This document shows positions 46,033 to 54,918 of a stretch of 64,000 nt of DNA, piece by piece; the first letter of the stretch is position 1, and the number at the start of each line of letters is the position of its first letter. The stretch is from NCBI GenBank assembly GCA_965658745.1, contig CBFHTK010000012.1, positions 50,005 to 114,004 on the forward strand, in the 5' to 3' direction. This DNA is from JAHDFB01 sp965658745 (GTDB taxonomy: Bacteria; Bacteroidota; Bacteroidia; Chitinophagales; Saprospiraceae). A model generated the notes under the pieces. It saw only the letters and a program-made list of their open reading frames with translations. It was not told the origin of the DNA and did not search any database. The translations under genes and the position numbers were made by a program.

Positions 46033-47163
46033 ATGGTACGTGAAAGAGTTGCAGCGATTCCAAGAAATCGTCAGAGACGTAAGCATCTTCTAACATTTTT
46101 ATTACTATTTCTATTTCTAGTACTCCCTAGTACTGTCGATTGTCAATCTATTGAAAAAGAAATTCTAAATGAAATTCAAAAGATTCTAAAGTATGAAGTA
46201 TCTATTGACACCTCTGAAACCCCTGGTTTCATAATCGGTATAGTTGAAGTAGATACTACTTTTGTTCTTCAACATGGTTTAGATGCCAGCAAAAGTGCCA
46301 AGATTGATAAAAATGCATACTACGCTTTAGGAGGACTTTCTAAAGTATATCTTGCCCTTCTATACCAAGACCTAATCAATAGAAATCAAATTCGTGACGA
46401 AATAGAATTGCAGGAGTTATTCCCAAGTCTACACGGGACAGCTTGGGAATCAGTCAATATTTACCAGCTACTCACTCATACCTCTGGTATTCCTCGAACT
46501 TTAAGAAATGTAAACACGAAGCAAGTTGATCCTTTTGAAGGAATTCAACTAAAGGATATTTTTCAAGGTCTGCATGACACTCCGAGTTCAAATAAATCGA
46601 ATTTTAGGTACAGTCACTATAATTATGGTCTACTTTCAGAAGCTTTGAAACGCATAACTTCGATGAGCATTGAGCAGCTGTGGATGAATTGCCCACCGTG
46701 CGTTGAACTGAGACCTTCATTGATCATTTCAACAAGTAAAAAAATTATCCCCGAAGGTTTAAATAAAGTTGGAGAGCTTACCAAAATCAAAGATTATGGC
46801 GATATGAAATATTCCTTGGGTTTACAAGCTAGCATTTATGATCTTTTGAAGCTCATAGACATAATTCGCTCGCTCGATGAAAGTCAATTCAATATTACAT
46901 CTGAGGAATTGTCAACTGGAATAGATAAGACAGTCAAATTTAGTCGAGGACTGTACAAACTCACTGGGGACAAAAAATATACTGTTTATTCACACTCAGG
47001 TAGATCAAATCAACACAGTGCCGCAATCCATTATGTGCCTGAAACTAAAACTGGAGTTGTTATAATCTCAAATTCTGAAATAGGAACTAAAGATTTATCT
47101 TTGCAGGTATTACGAATGGTGAACAAGAATTGGAAGCGGAAACGAATAGATACTAATGAGTAA
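46033..47163 (+). CDS. Exported beta-lactamase-fold protein lacking the catalytic serine
   Basis: The 376-residue protein has a positively charged start (MVRERVAAIPRNRQRRKHLL), a strong hydrophobic signal or anchor (TFLLLFLFLVLP) and the class C/AmpH-type fold: ALGGLSKVYLALLYQDLI, IYQLLTHTSGIPRTLRNV, FRYSHYNYGLLSEALK, and YSHSGRSNQHSAAIHYVP. In active relatives the first motif is G-S-x-x-K; here position 101 is Gly and Lys104 is kept. The second motif is YSH instead of Y-S/A-N. Activity as a serine hydrolase is therefore unlikely. It overlaps the SUI1 gene by 8 bases and begins a three-gene operon. Confidence 0.8.
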   Translation: MVRERVAAIPRNRQRRKHLLTFLLLFLFLVLPSTVDCQSIEKEILNEIQKILKYEVSIDTSETPGFIIGIVEVDTTFVLQHGLDASKSAKIDKNAYYALGGLSKVYLALLYQDLINRNQIRDEIELQELFPSLHGTAWESVNIYQLLTHTSGIPRTLRNVNTKQVDPFEGIQLKDIFQGLHDTPSSNKSNFRYSHYNYGLLSEALKRITSMSIEQLWMNCPPCVELRPSLIISTSKKIIPEGLNKVGELTKIKDYGDMKYSLGLQASIYDLLKLIDIIRSLDESQFNITSEELSTGIDKTVKFSRGLYKLTGDKKYTVYSHSGRSNQHSAAIHYVPETKTGVVIISNSEIGTKDLSLQVLRMVNKNWKRKRIDTNE

Positions 47164-47530
47164 GAAGAAGAACTCTAATAAAGGAAATGATGGTAGCTTA
47201 GTTTACACTACTAGTGAAACTGGTAATGCTTTTTTCAGTCATTTAAGTTTAAGCGAAGATCAAGAATCAGAAGGGTATGATAAATCAAACATGAGAATTC
47301 GAGTCTCTAGAGATCGAAAAAATCGTGGTGGTAAAGAAGTAACTCTCGTTGTTGGTTTGGAACTACCAGAAGATGATTTGGCATCATTAGCTAAAATTCT
47401 AAAATCAAAATGTGGAGTCGGAGGAAGTGCTAAAAATGATGAGATTATAATTCAAGGTAATCATGTTGACAAAGTTGTTGAGCTACTTAAAAAAGAAGGC
47501 TACTCTGATGTCAAAAGGTCAGGCGGATGA
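47156..47530 (+). CDS. yciH: SUI1/eIF1-family translation factor (YciH-like)
   Basis: The 124-residue protein has a polar start and a SUI1 domain from about 45: MRIRVSRDRKNRGGKEVTLV, LKSKCGVGGSAKNDEIIIQG, VDKVVELLKKEGYSDVKRSG. YciH resembles eIF1 and can affect start-site choice on 30S subunits. It overlaps the upstream beta-lactamase-fold gene by 8 bases and the downstream Nudix gene by 4 (ATGA), so the three are translationally coupled. Confidence 0.92.
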   Translation: MSKKKNSNKGNDGSLVYTTSETGNAFFSHLSLSEDQESEGYDKSNMRIRVSRDRKNRGGKEVTLVVGLELPEDDLASLAKILKSKCGVGGSAKNDEIIIQGNHVDKVVELLKKEGYSDVKRSGG

Positions 47531-48096
47531 CCTCAAACAAACTGCTTAGATTGCTTGAAAATCACAAAAGCACATTTCAAGCTGAACAGCATTTTATTCA
47601 GCAAACATCAATATTTATTAGAAGTCATACCAACTTCTATAAAAGAAGTAATCTAGTAGGGCACATTACTGGCTCAGCCTGGATTCTGAGTCCAGATTTG
47701 CAGTCTACCCTACTGATACATCACCGTAAACTTGAGCTTTGGTTTCAACCTGGAGGACATGTCGATCCAACAGATCAAACGATCGCAGAGACCGCTGAGC
47801 GAGAAGCTCGAGAAGAAACAGGATTAGGTGAGTTTGATATTATTACCGATCGAATCTTTGATGTCGATATTCACGAAATTCCTGAAAGAAGGGAGGTTCC
47901 TAAGCACCTTCACTACGACGTAAGAATGCTTTGTATTGCAAAAGACACTTCGATTAAGCCTTCTTTTAAAGAAGTGAAAGGAATAAAATGGTTGAATATT
48001 AAGGAAGCCCTTAAAGATCAAGATAATTATCCAACTGTCCGTCGCATGCTACTTAAGTCATTAAACATCAGGGACTTCATCGCTGGTAAGCATTAA
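47527..48096 (+). CDS. Nudix hydrolase
   Basis: The 189-residue protein has the Nudix box in WFQPGGHVDPTDQTIAETAE followed by REAREETGLGEFD; the REAREE core is intact, with one extra residue between the Gly and the core. It hydrolyses nucleoside-diphosphate-linked compounds. The helical N-terminal 45 residues look like the linker of the ADP-ribose/8-oxo-type members. It is the last gene of the coupled operon. Confidence 0.9.
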   Translation: MTSNKLLRLLENHKSTFQAEQHFIQQTSIFIRSHTNFYKRSNLVGHITGSAWILSPDLQSTLLIHHRKLELWFQPGGHVDPTDQTIAETAEREAREETGLGEFDIITDRIFDVDIHEIPERREVPKHLHYDVRMLCIAKDTSIKPSFKEVKGIKWLNIKEALKDQDNYPTVRRMLLKSLNIRDFIAGKH

Positions 48097-48180
48097 TTAC
48101 GATTCGAGGACTCCAGCTAAGTATTCAGTTACTTCTTGCGTATATGCTTCGTATCTGTTCGTCCTCTAAAGGCATCCCGT

Positions 48181-48987
48181 TTATTCTTTTATTTTTTGCG
48201 CCCTAACGATTCTTTCCTTTCCTTGAAGATCTCGAAATAGATGGACATTTTTGAAGTCACATTTTTCCACATATGCATAGACCTCTTGGGCGTTGTACTC
48301 ATTACACTCAAAATATAAATATCCATTATTTTTAAGTCTAATCAAGGCAAAGTCAGCAATACTACGATAGAAGACTAAGGGGTCTTCATCAGATACAAAG
48401 AGTGCTAGCCCAGGCTCATGATCCAACACGTTTTTGTGCATAAGTGATTTTTCAGTCTCTGGTATATAAGGTGGGTTGCTCACAATAACATCGTATAGTC
48501 CTGGTGCTTTGTAGGCTCTAATATCCTCTATTAAAAACTTAATATTCAAATTATATCGCTCAGCATTTCTTCCGGCTACCTTGATAGCTTCCTGGCTAAC
48601 ATCCAGTGCAGTTAGCACAGCGTGCTTCAAATGGCTAGCTAGAATGATCGGAATACATCCACTACCGGTACCGATATCCAAAATTTCAAGGCGTCTCTCT
48701 CTGATTTCCTTATGATCTTTGATGATGAGATCGACAAGCTCTTCAGTCTCAGGTCTTGGAATTAAGGTGTCCGTATTTACAGAAAATTCACGATCGTAGA
48801 AATATGATTGCCCGGTTATGTATTGAATGGGTTCATTTTTGATAAGACGCTCGATAATATGAGATAATCGTTCGTGCTGCGACGTTAAATTGTAGCGCTG
48901 TAGCTCTTTCCAAAAGAAATCGATCTCTCTTGTAGAGTAAATTGAGTTAAGGGAGTCTTTGAAAAGACCAAAATGCTCATCTTTCAT
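48181..48987 (-). CDS. prmC: Peptide chain release factor N5-glutamine methyltransferase PrmC
   Basis: The start is the ATG at 48987 (MKDEHFGLFKDSLN); the TTG at 48993 adds two residues. The protein has an N-terminal helical domain, DTLIPRPETEELVDLII, the SAM motif ILDIGTGSGCIPIILASH, and the catalytic VIVSNPPYIPETEKSLM. It methylates the GGQ glutamine of RF1 and RF2. It is followed upstream on its strand by the DUF1059 gene 18 bases away. Confidence 0.96.
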   Translation of the reverse strand: MKDEHFGLFKDSLNSIYSTREIDFFWKELQRYNLTSQHERLSHIIERLIKNEPIQYITGQSYFYDREFSVNTDTLIPRPETEELVDLIIKDHKEIRERRLEILDIGTGSGCIPIILASHLKHAVLTALDVSQEAIKVAGRNAERYNLNIKFLIEDIRAYKAPGLYDVIVSNPPYIPETEKSLMHKNVLDHEPGLALFVSDEDPLVFYRSIADFALIRLKNNGYLYFECNEYNAQEVYAYVEKCDFKNVHLFRDLQGKERIVRAQKIKE

Positions 48988-49005
48988 CAGCAATAACTAT
49001 AACTT

Positions 49006-49233
49006 CTAGAGGGAATCGAAATAAGCTTTACGTTCGGACATCCAAGCAAGCATTGCAGTTTGATCAGGACAATTTTTAGACATCTCATTCATAGCATTGA
49101 TATGTCCTTGATCTTTGATTCCAAACATTTCCATTACATGGGCTTTGCTCAGTTTTGCCATTTCCTCGAAGCTTTCCGCCTCAAACACTTTATCGCAAGC
49201 ACCGCCAAGTTCTCTGCAGGTCATTTTTTTCAT
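49006..49233 (-). CDS. DUF1059-like small protein
   Basis: The 75-residue protein starts MKKMTCRELGGACDKVFEAE, as in DUF1059 (Cys-x-x-x-x-Gly-Gly-x-Cys-Asp), followed by helices ending AWMSERKAYF. The paired Cys may bind a metal. The role is unknown. It is 18 bases upstream of prmC and may be cotranscribed with it. Confidence 0.75.
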   Translation of the reverse strand: MKKMTCRELGGACDKVFEAESFEEMAKLSKAHVMEMFGIKDQGHINAMNEMSKNCPDQTAMLAWMSERKAYFDSL

Positions 49234-49254
49234 AGATTCAGTTTTTGATAATAA

Positions 49255-50196
49255 TCAGATCCAACACTTCAATATTTTAATTTTTTGCAGGAGTCTCTGA
49301 CTAACAGTCATCCTATGATTCTCTGGAAGTTTTGCGTATACTGTTCCCCTGCGCAAAATCACGTGAGTAAAATATCTAGCACTCATTTGCCACTTACGCA
49401 GAAACTGATCTTTACCCTTATTTTTTTTAACTCGTTTTGTGGATTTAGATCCAAAATGGTAAACAAGACTATCTCCCACTCCTTTAAATATGCGTACTCC
49501 CGCTTCATAACACTTCATTGAAAGATCAGGATCAGAATACATTCCCGGGCTAAACTCCATACTCATTCCACCGACCATATCCCAAAGATCTACATGCACA
49601 AGATTTGGAGGCCAAGTACTACCCGACCAATGCTCTATGCTCATTCCTTCTGTTTCATGCAATAACCTGTTCTCTTCAAAAGATTCGATACTTGTACCGT
49701 AATCTTTCACGATAACACAAGGATTACCTGTATCATGTGGCTCTACCATCGTCGAAGAAAACATAAAGAGTTTAGTGTCTACCATTTTAACATCAGCAAA
49801 AAGCTTCTCGTCCCAACCTGGCAAAACATACATATCATCGTTCATGTAGACAATATAATCTGATTTGACCAAGGTTCTGCAGAGGTTTAGTCCGTAACAG
49901 ATACCTAAGTTTGATGGTGAATAAACATAATCAATGTTTCCTTCACTTTCTATCCAATTTCTTGTTTGATCTTTCCCCTCATTTATACAGACAATTATTT
50001 GTGCCTGTCGTTTGGAGTTCTTTTGAATGCTTGATATACAAAGTTGAAGGTATGACAGATTATTCCATGACGGTATCAAAATGGAAAATGGAAACGCTTG
50101 CTGGGTTGTATTTATCTTCTTCTCAATTGAATCTACCATATAGATCAAGTGTTCTGACTTCGGCAAAGATGCGTCAAATGTCGCTTTAAGTGGCAT
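49255..50196 (-). CDS. Family 2 glycosyltransferase
   Basis: The 313-residue protein has a GT-A fold: SILIPSWNNLSYLQLCISSI, QIIVCINEGKDQTRNWIESE, and a DxD-type IVYMNDDMYVLPGWDEKLF. The later acidic LVHVDLWDMVGGMSMEF is typical of GT2 sugar transferases that build surface glycans. A second ATG (residue 20) is also possible. Donor and acceptor are unknown, and no polysaccharide cluster is nearby. Confidence 0.88.
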   Translation of the reverse strand: MPLKATFDASLPKSEHLIYMVDSIEKKINTTQQAFPFSILIPSWNNLSYLQLCISSIQKNSKRQAQIIVCINEGKDQTRNWIESEGNIDYVYSPSNLGICYGLNLCRTLVKSDYIVYMNDDMYVLPGWDEKLFADVKMVDTKLFMFSSTMVEPHDTGNPCVIVKDYGTSIESFEENRLLHETEGMSIEHWSGSTWPPNLVHVDLWDMVGGMSMEFSPGMYSDPDLSMKCYEAGVRIFKGVGDSLVYHFGSKSTKRVKKNKGKDQFLRKWQMSARYFTHVILRRGTVYAKLPENHRMTVSQRLLQKIKILKCWI

Positions 50197-50315
50197 TATT
50201 CATTAGATAATCCGTAGCATCTTTTGATAAATTCCACAAAAAGAAAAGGTAGATTGCTTACACAAACTACCTTTCCACTAATTATCTGTAGAGAGCAGAT
50301 ATGAATGTTTGTCTT

Positions 50316-52547
50316 TTAGACTAAATCAAATCTATCAGCCATCATTACTTTATTCCAAGCTGCAACAAAATCTCGAACAAATTTTTCTTTTGAATCAGAA
50401 GTTGCATATACCTCAGCAAGTGCTCTTAATTCAGAATTAGAACCAAAGATTAAATCTGCTCTTGTACCTGTCCACTTTTTAGATCCTGTTTTGCGATCAT
50501 GTCCTTCAAATAGATCTTCGGCCTCACTTGTCGCTCGCCATTTAGTACCTAGATCCAGTAGATTTACAAAGAAATCATTTGATAATACACCAGGTCTATC
50601 AGTAAACACTCCATGATTTGAATTATCATAGTTAGCACCTAACACTCTAAGTCCTCCCACTAAAACAGTCATTTCAGGAGCTGTCAGAGTTAATAATTGA
50701 GCTCGATCAACAAGCATTTCTTCAGGACTAGCATGGTGCAAAGCACGGTAGTAATTTCTGAATCCATCAGATGCAGGCTCCAAAGCAGCAAATGATTCAA
50801 CATCTGTTTGCTCTTCTGTAGCATCCGCTCTACCCGGCGTAAATGGTACTTCAATACTATGGCCAGCATCACTAGCAGCTTTCTCAATTGCTGCGCAACC
50901 TGCCAAGACGATCATATCAGCTATTGATATAGCTTTTTTGTCTTGAGCTTCATTGAAGGTATTCTGAATGCTTTCTAAAACATTTAGGACTTTTGACAGC
51001 TGCTCTGGATTATTAACTTCCCATGTATTTTGAGGAGCAAGGCGAACTCTACCACCATTTGCACCACCTCGTTTATCCGAACCTCTAAATGTAGAAGCTG
51101 AAGCCCATGCTGTCGAAACTAGCTCTGAAACACTTAATTCAGAAGCAAGTATTTGTCTCTTCAAACTTTTCACATCGTCTGCATCTACCAAATCATGCTC
51201 TACTGCAGGGATTGGGTCTTGCCAAATTAGCTCCTCAGAAGGTACTTCTGAACCAATATATCTATTAATTGGTCCCATGTCCCTGTGCGTTAATTTGAAC
51301 CATGCTTTTGCAAAAGCATCTGCAAATTCGTCAGGATTCTCATAAAACCTTTTTGAGATAGGTCCATAAATAGGATCCATTCGCATCGCTAAATCTGTCG
51401 TAAGCATAAATGGTGCATGACTCTTATTTGGATCATGAGCATCAGGCACCGTGCCTGCTCCTGCACCTCCTTTTGGAGTCCATTGCTGAGCACCAGCAGG
51501 GCTTTTTGTTAATTCCCATTCAAAGCCAAAAAGGTTTTCAAAATAGTTGTTACTCCACTTTGTAGGAGTAGTTGTCCAAGCACCCTCAAGACCACTTGTT
51601 ATGGTGTCTCCACCGCTACCTGTACCGAAACTATTCTTCCATCCTAATCCTTGCTCTTCCATAGTTGCTCCTGCTGGTTCAGGTGCAACATATTTTTCCG
51701 GATCAGCCGCTCCATGTGTTTTTCCAAATGTGTGTCCACCTGCAATCAGTGCGACCGTCTCTTCATCATTCATTGCCATTCTACCAAAGGTCTCTCTGAT
51801 GTCTTTAGCTGAGGCTAATGGATCTGGATTACCATTTGGACCTTCAGGATTCACATAAATCAACCCCATTTGTACAGCAGCTAGAGGATTCTCTAAATCT
51901 CTATCACCAGAGTATCTCTTATCACCTAACCATTCTCCTTCAGAACCCCAATAGATATCTTGCTCTGGCTCCCAAATGTCCTCACGTCCCCCAGCAAAAC
52001 CGAATGTTTCGAATCCCATAGACTCTAATGCAACATTTCCTGCTAAGATCATAAGATCTGCCCATGAGATTTGACGACCATACTTTTGCTTAATCGGCCA
52101 TAATAGTAAACGAGCCTTGTCCAAGTTTGCATTATCCGGCCAACTATTAAGCGGTGCAAATCTTTGCGTACCAGAACCAGCTCCACCTCTACCATCAGCA
52201 ATTCTGTATGTACCAGCACTGTGCCATGCCATTCTAATGAAGAAAGGACCGTAGTGCCCATAATCAGCTGGCCACCATTCTTGTGAATCGGTCATTAAGT
52301 CTGTCAAGTCACTCTTCAACGCAGCTAAATCTAATTTTTTGAATTCTTCAGCATAGTTGAAGTCAGCATCCATAGGATCAGTCAATTTTGACTGCTGTCT
52401 TAGTATATTGAGATTTAGTTGGTTAGGCCACCAATCCTGGTTAGATCGACCTCTTCCAGCAGCTTGTTTTACTGCTCCTCCAGAGAATGGACACTTACTT
52501 TCACTGTTCATGTTGTAAGAGCCCTTATTTGAATTATTATTTTCCAT
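50316..52547 (-). CDS. katG: Catalase-peroxidase KatG
   Basis: The 743-residue bifunctional haem enzyme has the distal site RMAWHSAGTYRIADGRGG (Arg, Trp, His), the proximal GGHTFGKTHGAADPEK (His ligand), the Met-Tyr-Trp adduct regions (Trp in the distal motif, Tyr in MGLIYVNPEGPNG), and a second half with the second peroxidase-like domain (WASASTFRGSDKRGGANGG). It removes hydrogen peroxide. The N-terminus (MNSESKCPFSGG) is usual. The start at 52547 is followed upstream by an AT-rich region with overlapping inverted repeats. Confidence 0.97.
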   Translation of the reverse strand: MENNNSNKGSYNMNSESKCPFSGGAVKQAAGRGRSNQDWWPNQLNLNILRQQSKLTDPMDADFNYAEEFKKLDLAALKSDLTDLMTDSQEWWPADYGHYGPFFIRMAWHSAGTYRIADGRGGAGSGTQRFAPLNSWPDNANLDKARLLLWPIKQKYGRQISWADLMILAGNVALESMGFETFGFAGGREDIWEPEQDIYWGSEGEWLGDKRYSGDRDLENPLAAVQMGLIYVNPEGPNGNPDPLASAKDIRETFGRMAMNDEETVALIAGGHTFGKTHGAADPEKYVAPEPAGATMEEQGLGWKNSFGTGSGGDTITSGLEGAWTTTPTKWSNNYFENLFGFEWELTKSPAGAQQWTPKGGAGAGTVPDAHDPNKSHAPFMLTTDLAMRMDPIYGPISKRFYENPDEFADAFAKAWFKLTHRDMGPINRYIGSEVPSEELIWQDPIPAVEHDLVDADDVKSLKRQILASELSVSELVSTAWASASTFRGSDKRGGANGGRVRLAPQNTWEVNNPEQLSKVLNVLESIQNTFNEAQDKKAISIADMIVLAGCAAIEKAASDAGHSIEVPFTPGRADATEEQTDVESFAALEPASDGFRNYYRALHHASPEEMLVDRAQLLTLTAPEMTVLVGGLRVLGANYDNSNHGVFTDRPGVLSNDFFVNLLDLGTKWRATSEAEDLFEGHDRKTGSKKWTGTRADLIFGSNSELRALAEVYATSDSKEKFVRDFVAAWNKVMMADRFDLV

Positions 52548-52617
52548 ATCTATAATTTTTTAATACGTTTTCAAGCCACGAAGTTACAATTTTTTAGTGA
52601 TAGTTTTTATTTATATT

Positions 52618-52641
52618 ATTGATATAAAGATCAATTATATC
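52618..52641. promoter_or_regulatory. Overlapping inverted repeats, possible operator for katG
   Basis: ATTGAT (52618-52623) pairs with ATCAAT (52630-52635), and GATATA (52621-52626) pairs with TATATC (52636-52641). They sit about 70 bases upstream of the katG ATG. They might bind an OxyR or PerR-type peroxide sensor, but I cannot match either consensus. Confidence 0.35.
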
Positions 52642-52843
52642 TATGAATGACCGAGGTTGATTATCTATTGATAAAAAGAGAGCTATTCATAAAAACGGAG
52701 TACGATCATTTGTACTATAGCATGGACTTCAGTTGGATTTAAACGAAACCAACAACTTAGAAATAGGACGTAATTCTGTCGCTGGAGATTAAGCTTGTAT
52801 TAATTTTCGAGATTAGAATATGACTTATGTCTATTAATTGTAA

Positions 52844-52853
52844 TATTGCAATA
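52844..52853. promoter_or_regulatory. Palindrome TATTGCAATA, possible ArsR operator
   Basis: A perfect 10-base palindrome ends 15 bases before the chosen arsR ATG at 52869. ArsR repressors bind short dyads overlapping their promoters, so this is a candidate self-regulation site. It lies inside the 14 codons that would be added if translation began at 52827, which argues for the later start. Confidence 0.4.
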
Positions 52854-52868
52854 AATGTATATTATCAC

Positions 52869-53201
52869 ATGGGATTGACAAAAACAGAGTTTTACACAGA
52901 GCAGCAAAACCGCTTATCATCTATCGCAAAGGTACTAGGGCATCCCGCTCGAATTGCGATCTTGCAATATCTAATTCAGCAAAACACCTGCATTTGTGGT
53001 GATTTAGTCCAAGAAATAGGTCTTGCACAGCCTACAATTTCACAGCATTTGAAGGAATTGAAACGAGTAGGTATTATTCAAGGTAAAATTGAAGGAACAA
53101 GCGTCTGCTACTGTATAAATCAAAATACTTGGAATCAAATCTCCGGTGAGATATCGACATTCTTTAATTTAGCTAAAGGAGATCAAACTTCATGTTGCTA
53201 G
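52869..53201 (+). CDS. arsR: ArsR-family arsenic-responsive repressor
   Basis: I start at the ATG at 52869 (MGLTKTEFYTEQQNRLSSIA); the earlier ATG at 52827 would add 14 residues that overlap a palindrome. The winged-helix protein has LGHPARIAILQYLI, the arsenite-binding C-x-C in TCICGDLVQEIGLAQPTISQ (Cys41 and Cys43 from this start), the recognition helix SQHLKELKRVGIIQGKIEG, and a Cys-Cys C-terminus. Arsenite binding releases the DNA. It heads the operon arsR-arsC-acr3-tfoX-like. Confidence 0.93.
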   Translation: MGLTKTEFYTEQQNRLSSIAKVLGHPARIAILQYLIQQNTCICGDLVQEIGLAQPTISQHLKELKRVGIIQGKIEGTSVCYCINQNTWNQISGEISTFFNLAKGDQTSCC

Positions 53202-53235
53202 TGTGATAAATCCCTAAAGCTATTAATTTCAAATA

Positions 53236-53868
53236 ATGAGCATCTATCCAAAAATAGTAGATATAATCAAACAAGTAGAAAATCTATCGAAATCTGTTAC
53301 ACATCCGAACTCAAGCATTGAAATTTCTAATTGTATTCTCGCGGCTCAACAAGCCAACAAACCACTTAATCTCAACTTTGTATGTACGCACAACTCTCGA
53401 AGAAGTCAATTCTCGCAAGTTTGGGCTTACACGTTATCACACTACTTCGGCATGACAGAATTGTTGACGTTCTCATCAGGAACAGAAAGCACAAGTGTAT
53501 ACAGTAGTGTTATTGACTCACTATCAAATCACGGCTTCAAGACGAAAAAACTAGTCAGCAGCGAAAACCCTAAGTATTCAATTAGAATTTCAGATGAACT
53601 TGAGCCTCTTATACTTTTTTCGAAGACAATATCAGAAGTGCGGCAGTCAGCAAAACAGTTCATTGCCATCATGACATGTTCCGCTGCGGACGAGTCTTGT
53701 CCAGTAGTACTGGGAGCTAGCAATCGATTCAAAATGACGTTTGAAGATCCTAAACATTCTGACGGTAGCATACATGAAGGAAATACCTATGATTCAAAAT
53801 CAATTGAAATAGCAATAACTCTATTCCATATTTTTGAGCAAGCCAGTACCATAACAAAACAAAAATGA
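53236..53868 (+). CDS. arsC: Arsenate reductase, low-molecular-weight phosphatase type
   Basis: The 210-residue protein has the P-loop LNFVCTHNSRRSQFSQVW (CX5R, Cys50), GTESTSVYSSVIDSLSNHGF, and a second and third Cys in MTCSAADESCPVV, the pattern of LMW-phosphatase-type arsenate reductases with a thioredoxin-linked Cys relay; the acidic FEDPKHSDG follows. The N-terminal 40 residues are a helical extension common in Bacteroidota. It reduces arsenate to arsenite for export by the next gene, which it overlaps by 4 bases. Confidence 0.9.
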   Translation: MSIYPKIVDIIKQVENLSKSVTHPNSSIEISNCILAAQQANKPLNLNFVCTHNSRRSQFSQVWAYTLSHYFGMTELLTFSSGTESTSVYSSVIDSLSNHGFKTKKLVSSENPKYSIRISDELEPLILFSKTISEVRQSAKQFIAIMTCSAADESCPVVLGASNRFKMTFEDPKHSDGSIHEGNTYDSKSIEIAITLFHIFEQASTITKQK

Positions 53869-54911
53869 CTGTAAAAAAATTAAGCTTCTTGGATCGCTAT
53901 TTAACATTGTGGATTTTTGTTGCCATGGCAGCAGGAATTGCTATTGGACACCTGTTCCCTAGTGTACCCGATTCGATCGAGCAAATGAGCCATGGCACAA
54001 CAATTATTCCTCTAGCTATCGGTCTCATTCTGATGATGTACCCACCACTAGCAAAGGTTCGTTTTACGTTATTACCTAAAGTTCTACAAAATACCAAAAT
54101 ACTTACAATTTCATTATTACTAAATTGGGTCATTGGTCCGTTATTGATGTTCTTTCTGGCAATATCTTTCTTGCGAGAGTATCCAGAATACATGGTTGGC
54201 GTTATTTTGATCGGACTGGCAAGATGCATTGCCATGGTCTTAGTGTGGAACGATTTAGCAGAAGGAAACAAGGAGTATGGTGCCGGACTTGTAGCTCTAA
54301 ATAGTATTTTCCAGGTTTTTGCTTACAGTTTCTACGCCTGGATTTTCATCACTGTTTTACCACCCTATTTTGGTTTTGAAGGAGCAATTATTGATATTTC
54401 GATTGCAATGGTAGCTGAAAGTGTTGCCATATATCTAGGCATTCCATTTGCAATGGCAATAGTTGGTCGTTGGCTATTGTCTCGTTACAAAGGACAGTCA
54501 TGGTATGAAGATACATTTCTACCTGCAATATCACCCATTACACTAATTGCACTTCTATTAACGATTGTACTAATGTTTTCACTAAAAGGTGCACTAATTT
54601 TGGAGATTCCTTATGACGTGGCAATCATTTCTGTGCCATTACTTATCTATTTTGCAATCATGTTCACTATTGGGTTCTTAGCTACAAAATGGGTCGGTGC
54701 CAAATATGACGAAACAGCAGCAGTTGCATTTACGGCTGCTGGGAACAATTTTGAGCTTGCTATAGCTGTTGCTATAGGAATTTTTGGAATTCACTCAGGT
54801 GAAGCCTTCGCTGGTGTAATTGGGCCCCTAGTTGAAGTTCCCGCTTTGATTCTACTTGTAAGGCTTTCCTTCTGGTTGAGAAACCGATTGTTCTCTCCTA
54901 CTGCAAACTAA
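53865..54911 (+). CDS. acr3: Arsenite efflux pump Acr3
   Basis: The 348-residue protein has ten membrane helices and the Acr3 marks ARCIAMVLVWNDLAEGN (conserved Cys), LNSIFQVFAYSFYAW, SPITLIALLLTIVLMFSLKG, and AVAFTAAGNNFELAIAVAIG. It exports arsenite driven by the membrane potential. The ATG overlaps the arsC stop (ATGA). It is followed by the TfoX-like gene after 8 bases. Confidence 0.96.
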   Translation: MTVKKLSFLDRYLTLWIFVAMAAGIAIGHLFPSVPDSIEQMSHGTTIIPLAIGLILMMYPPLAKVRFTLLPKVLQNTKILTISLLLNWVIGPLLMFFLAISFLREYPEYMVGVILIGLARCIAMVLVWNDLAEGNKEYGAGLVALNSIFQVFAYSFYAWIFITVLPPYFGFEGAIIDISIAMVAESVAIYLGIPFAMAIVGRWLLSRYKGQSWYEDTFLPAISPITLIALLLTIVLMFSLKGALILEIPYDVAIISVPLLIYFAIMFTIGFLATKWVGAKYDETAAVAFTAAGNNFELAIAVAIGIFGIHSGEAFAGVIGPLVEVPALILLVRLSFWLRNRLFSPTAN

Positions 54912-54918
54912 ATTGACA

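Larger units (their letters stand above)
52548..52868. other. Divergent control region between katG and arsR
   Basis: About 320 bases of AT-rich DNA without a gene. It holds overlapping inverted repeats at 52618-52641 near katG and a perfect 10-base palindrome at 52844-52853 near arsR. Confidence 0.5.

Noticed and set aside
54913..54918. TTG start for the TfoX-like gene
   Set aside because: An ATG two codons later is sufficient and more usual.
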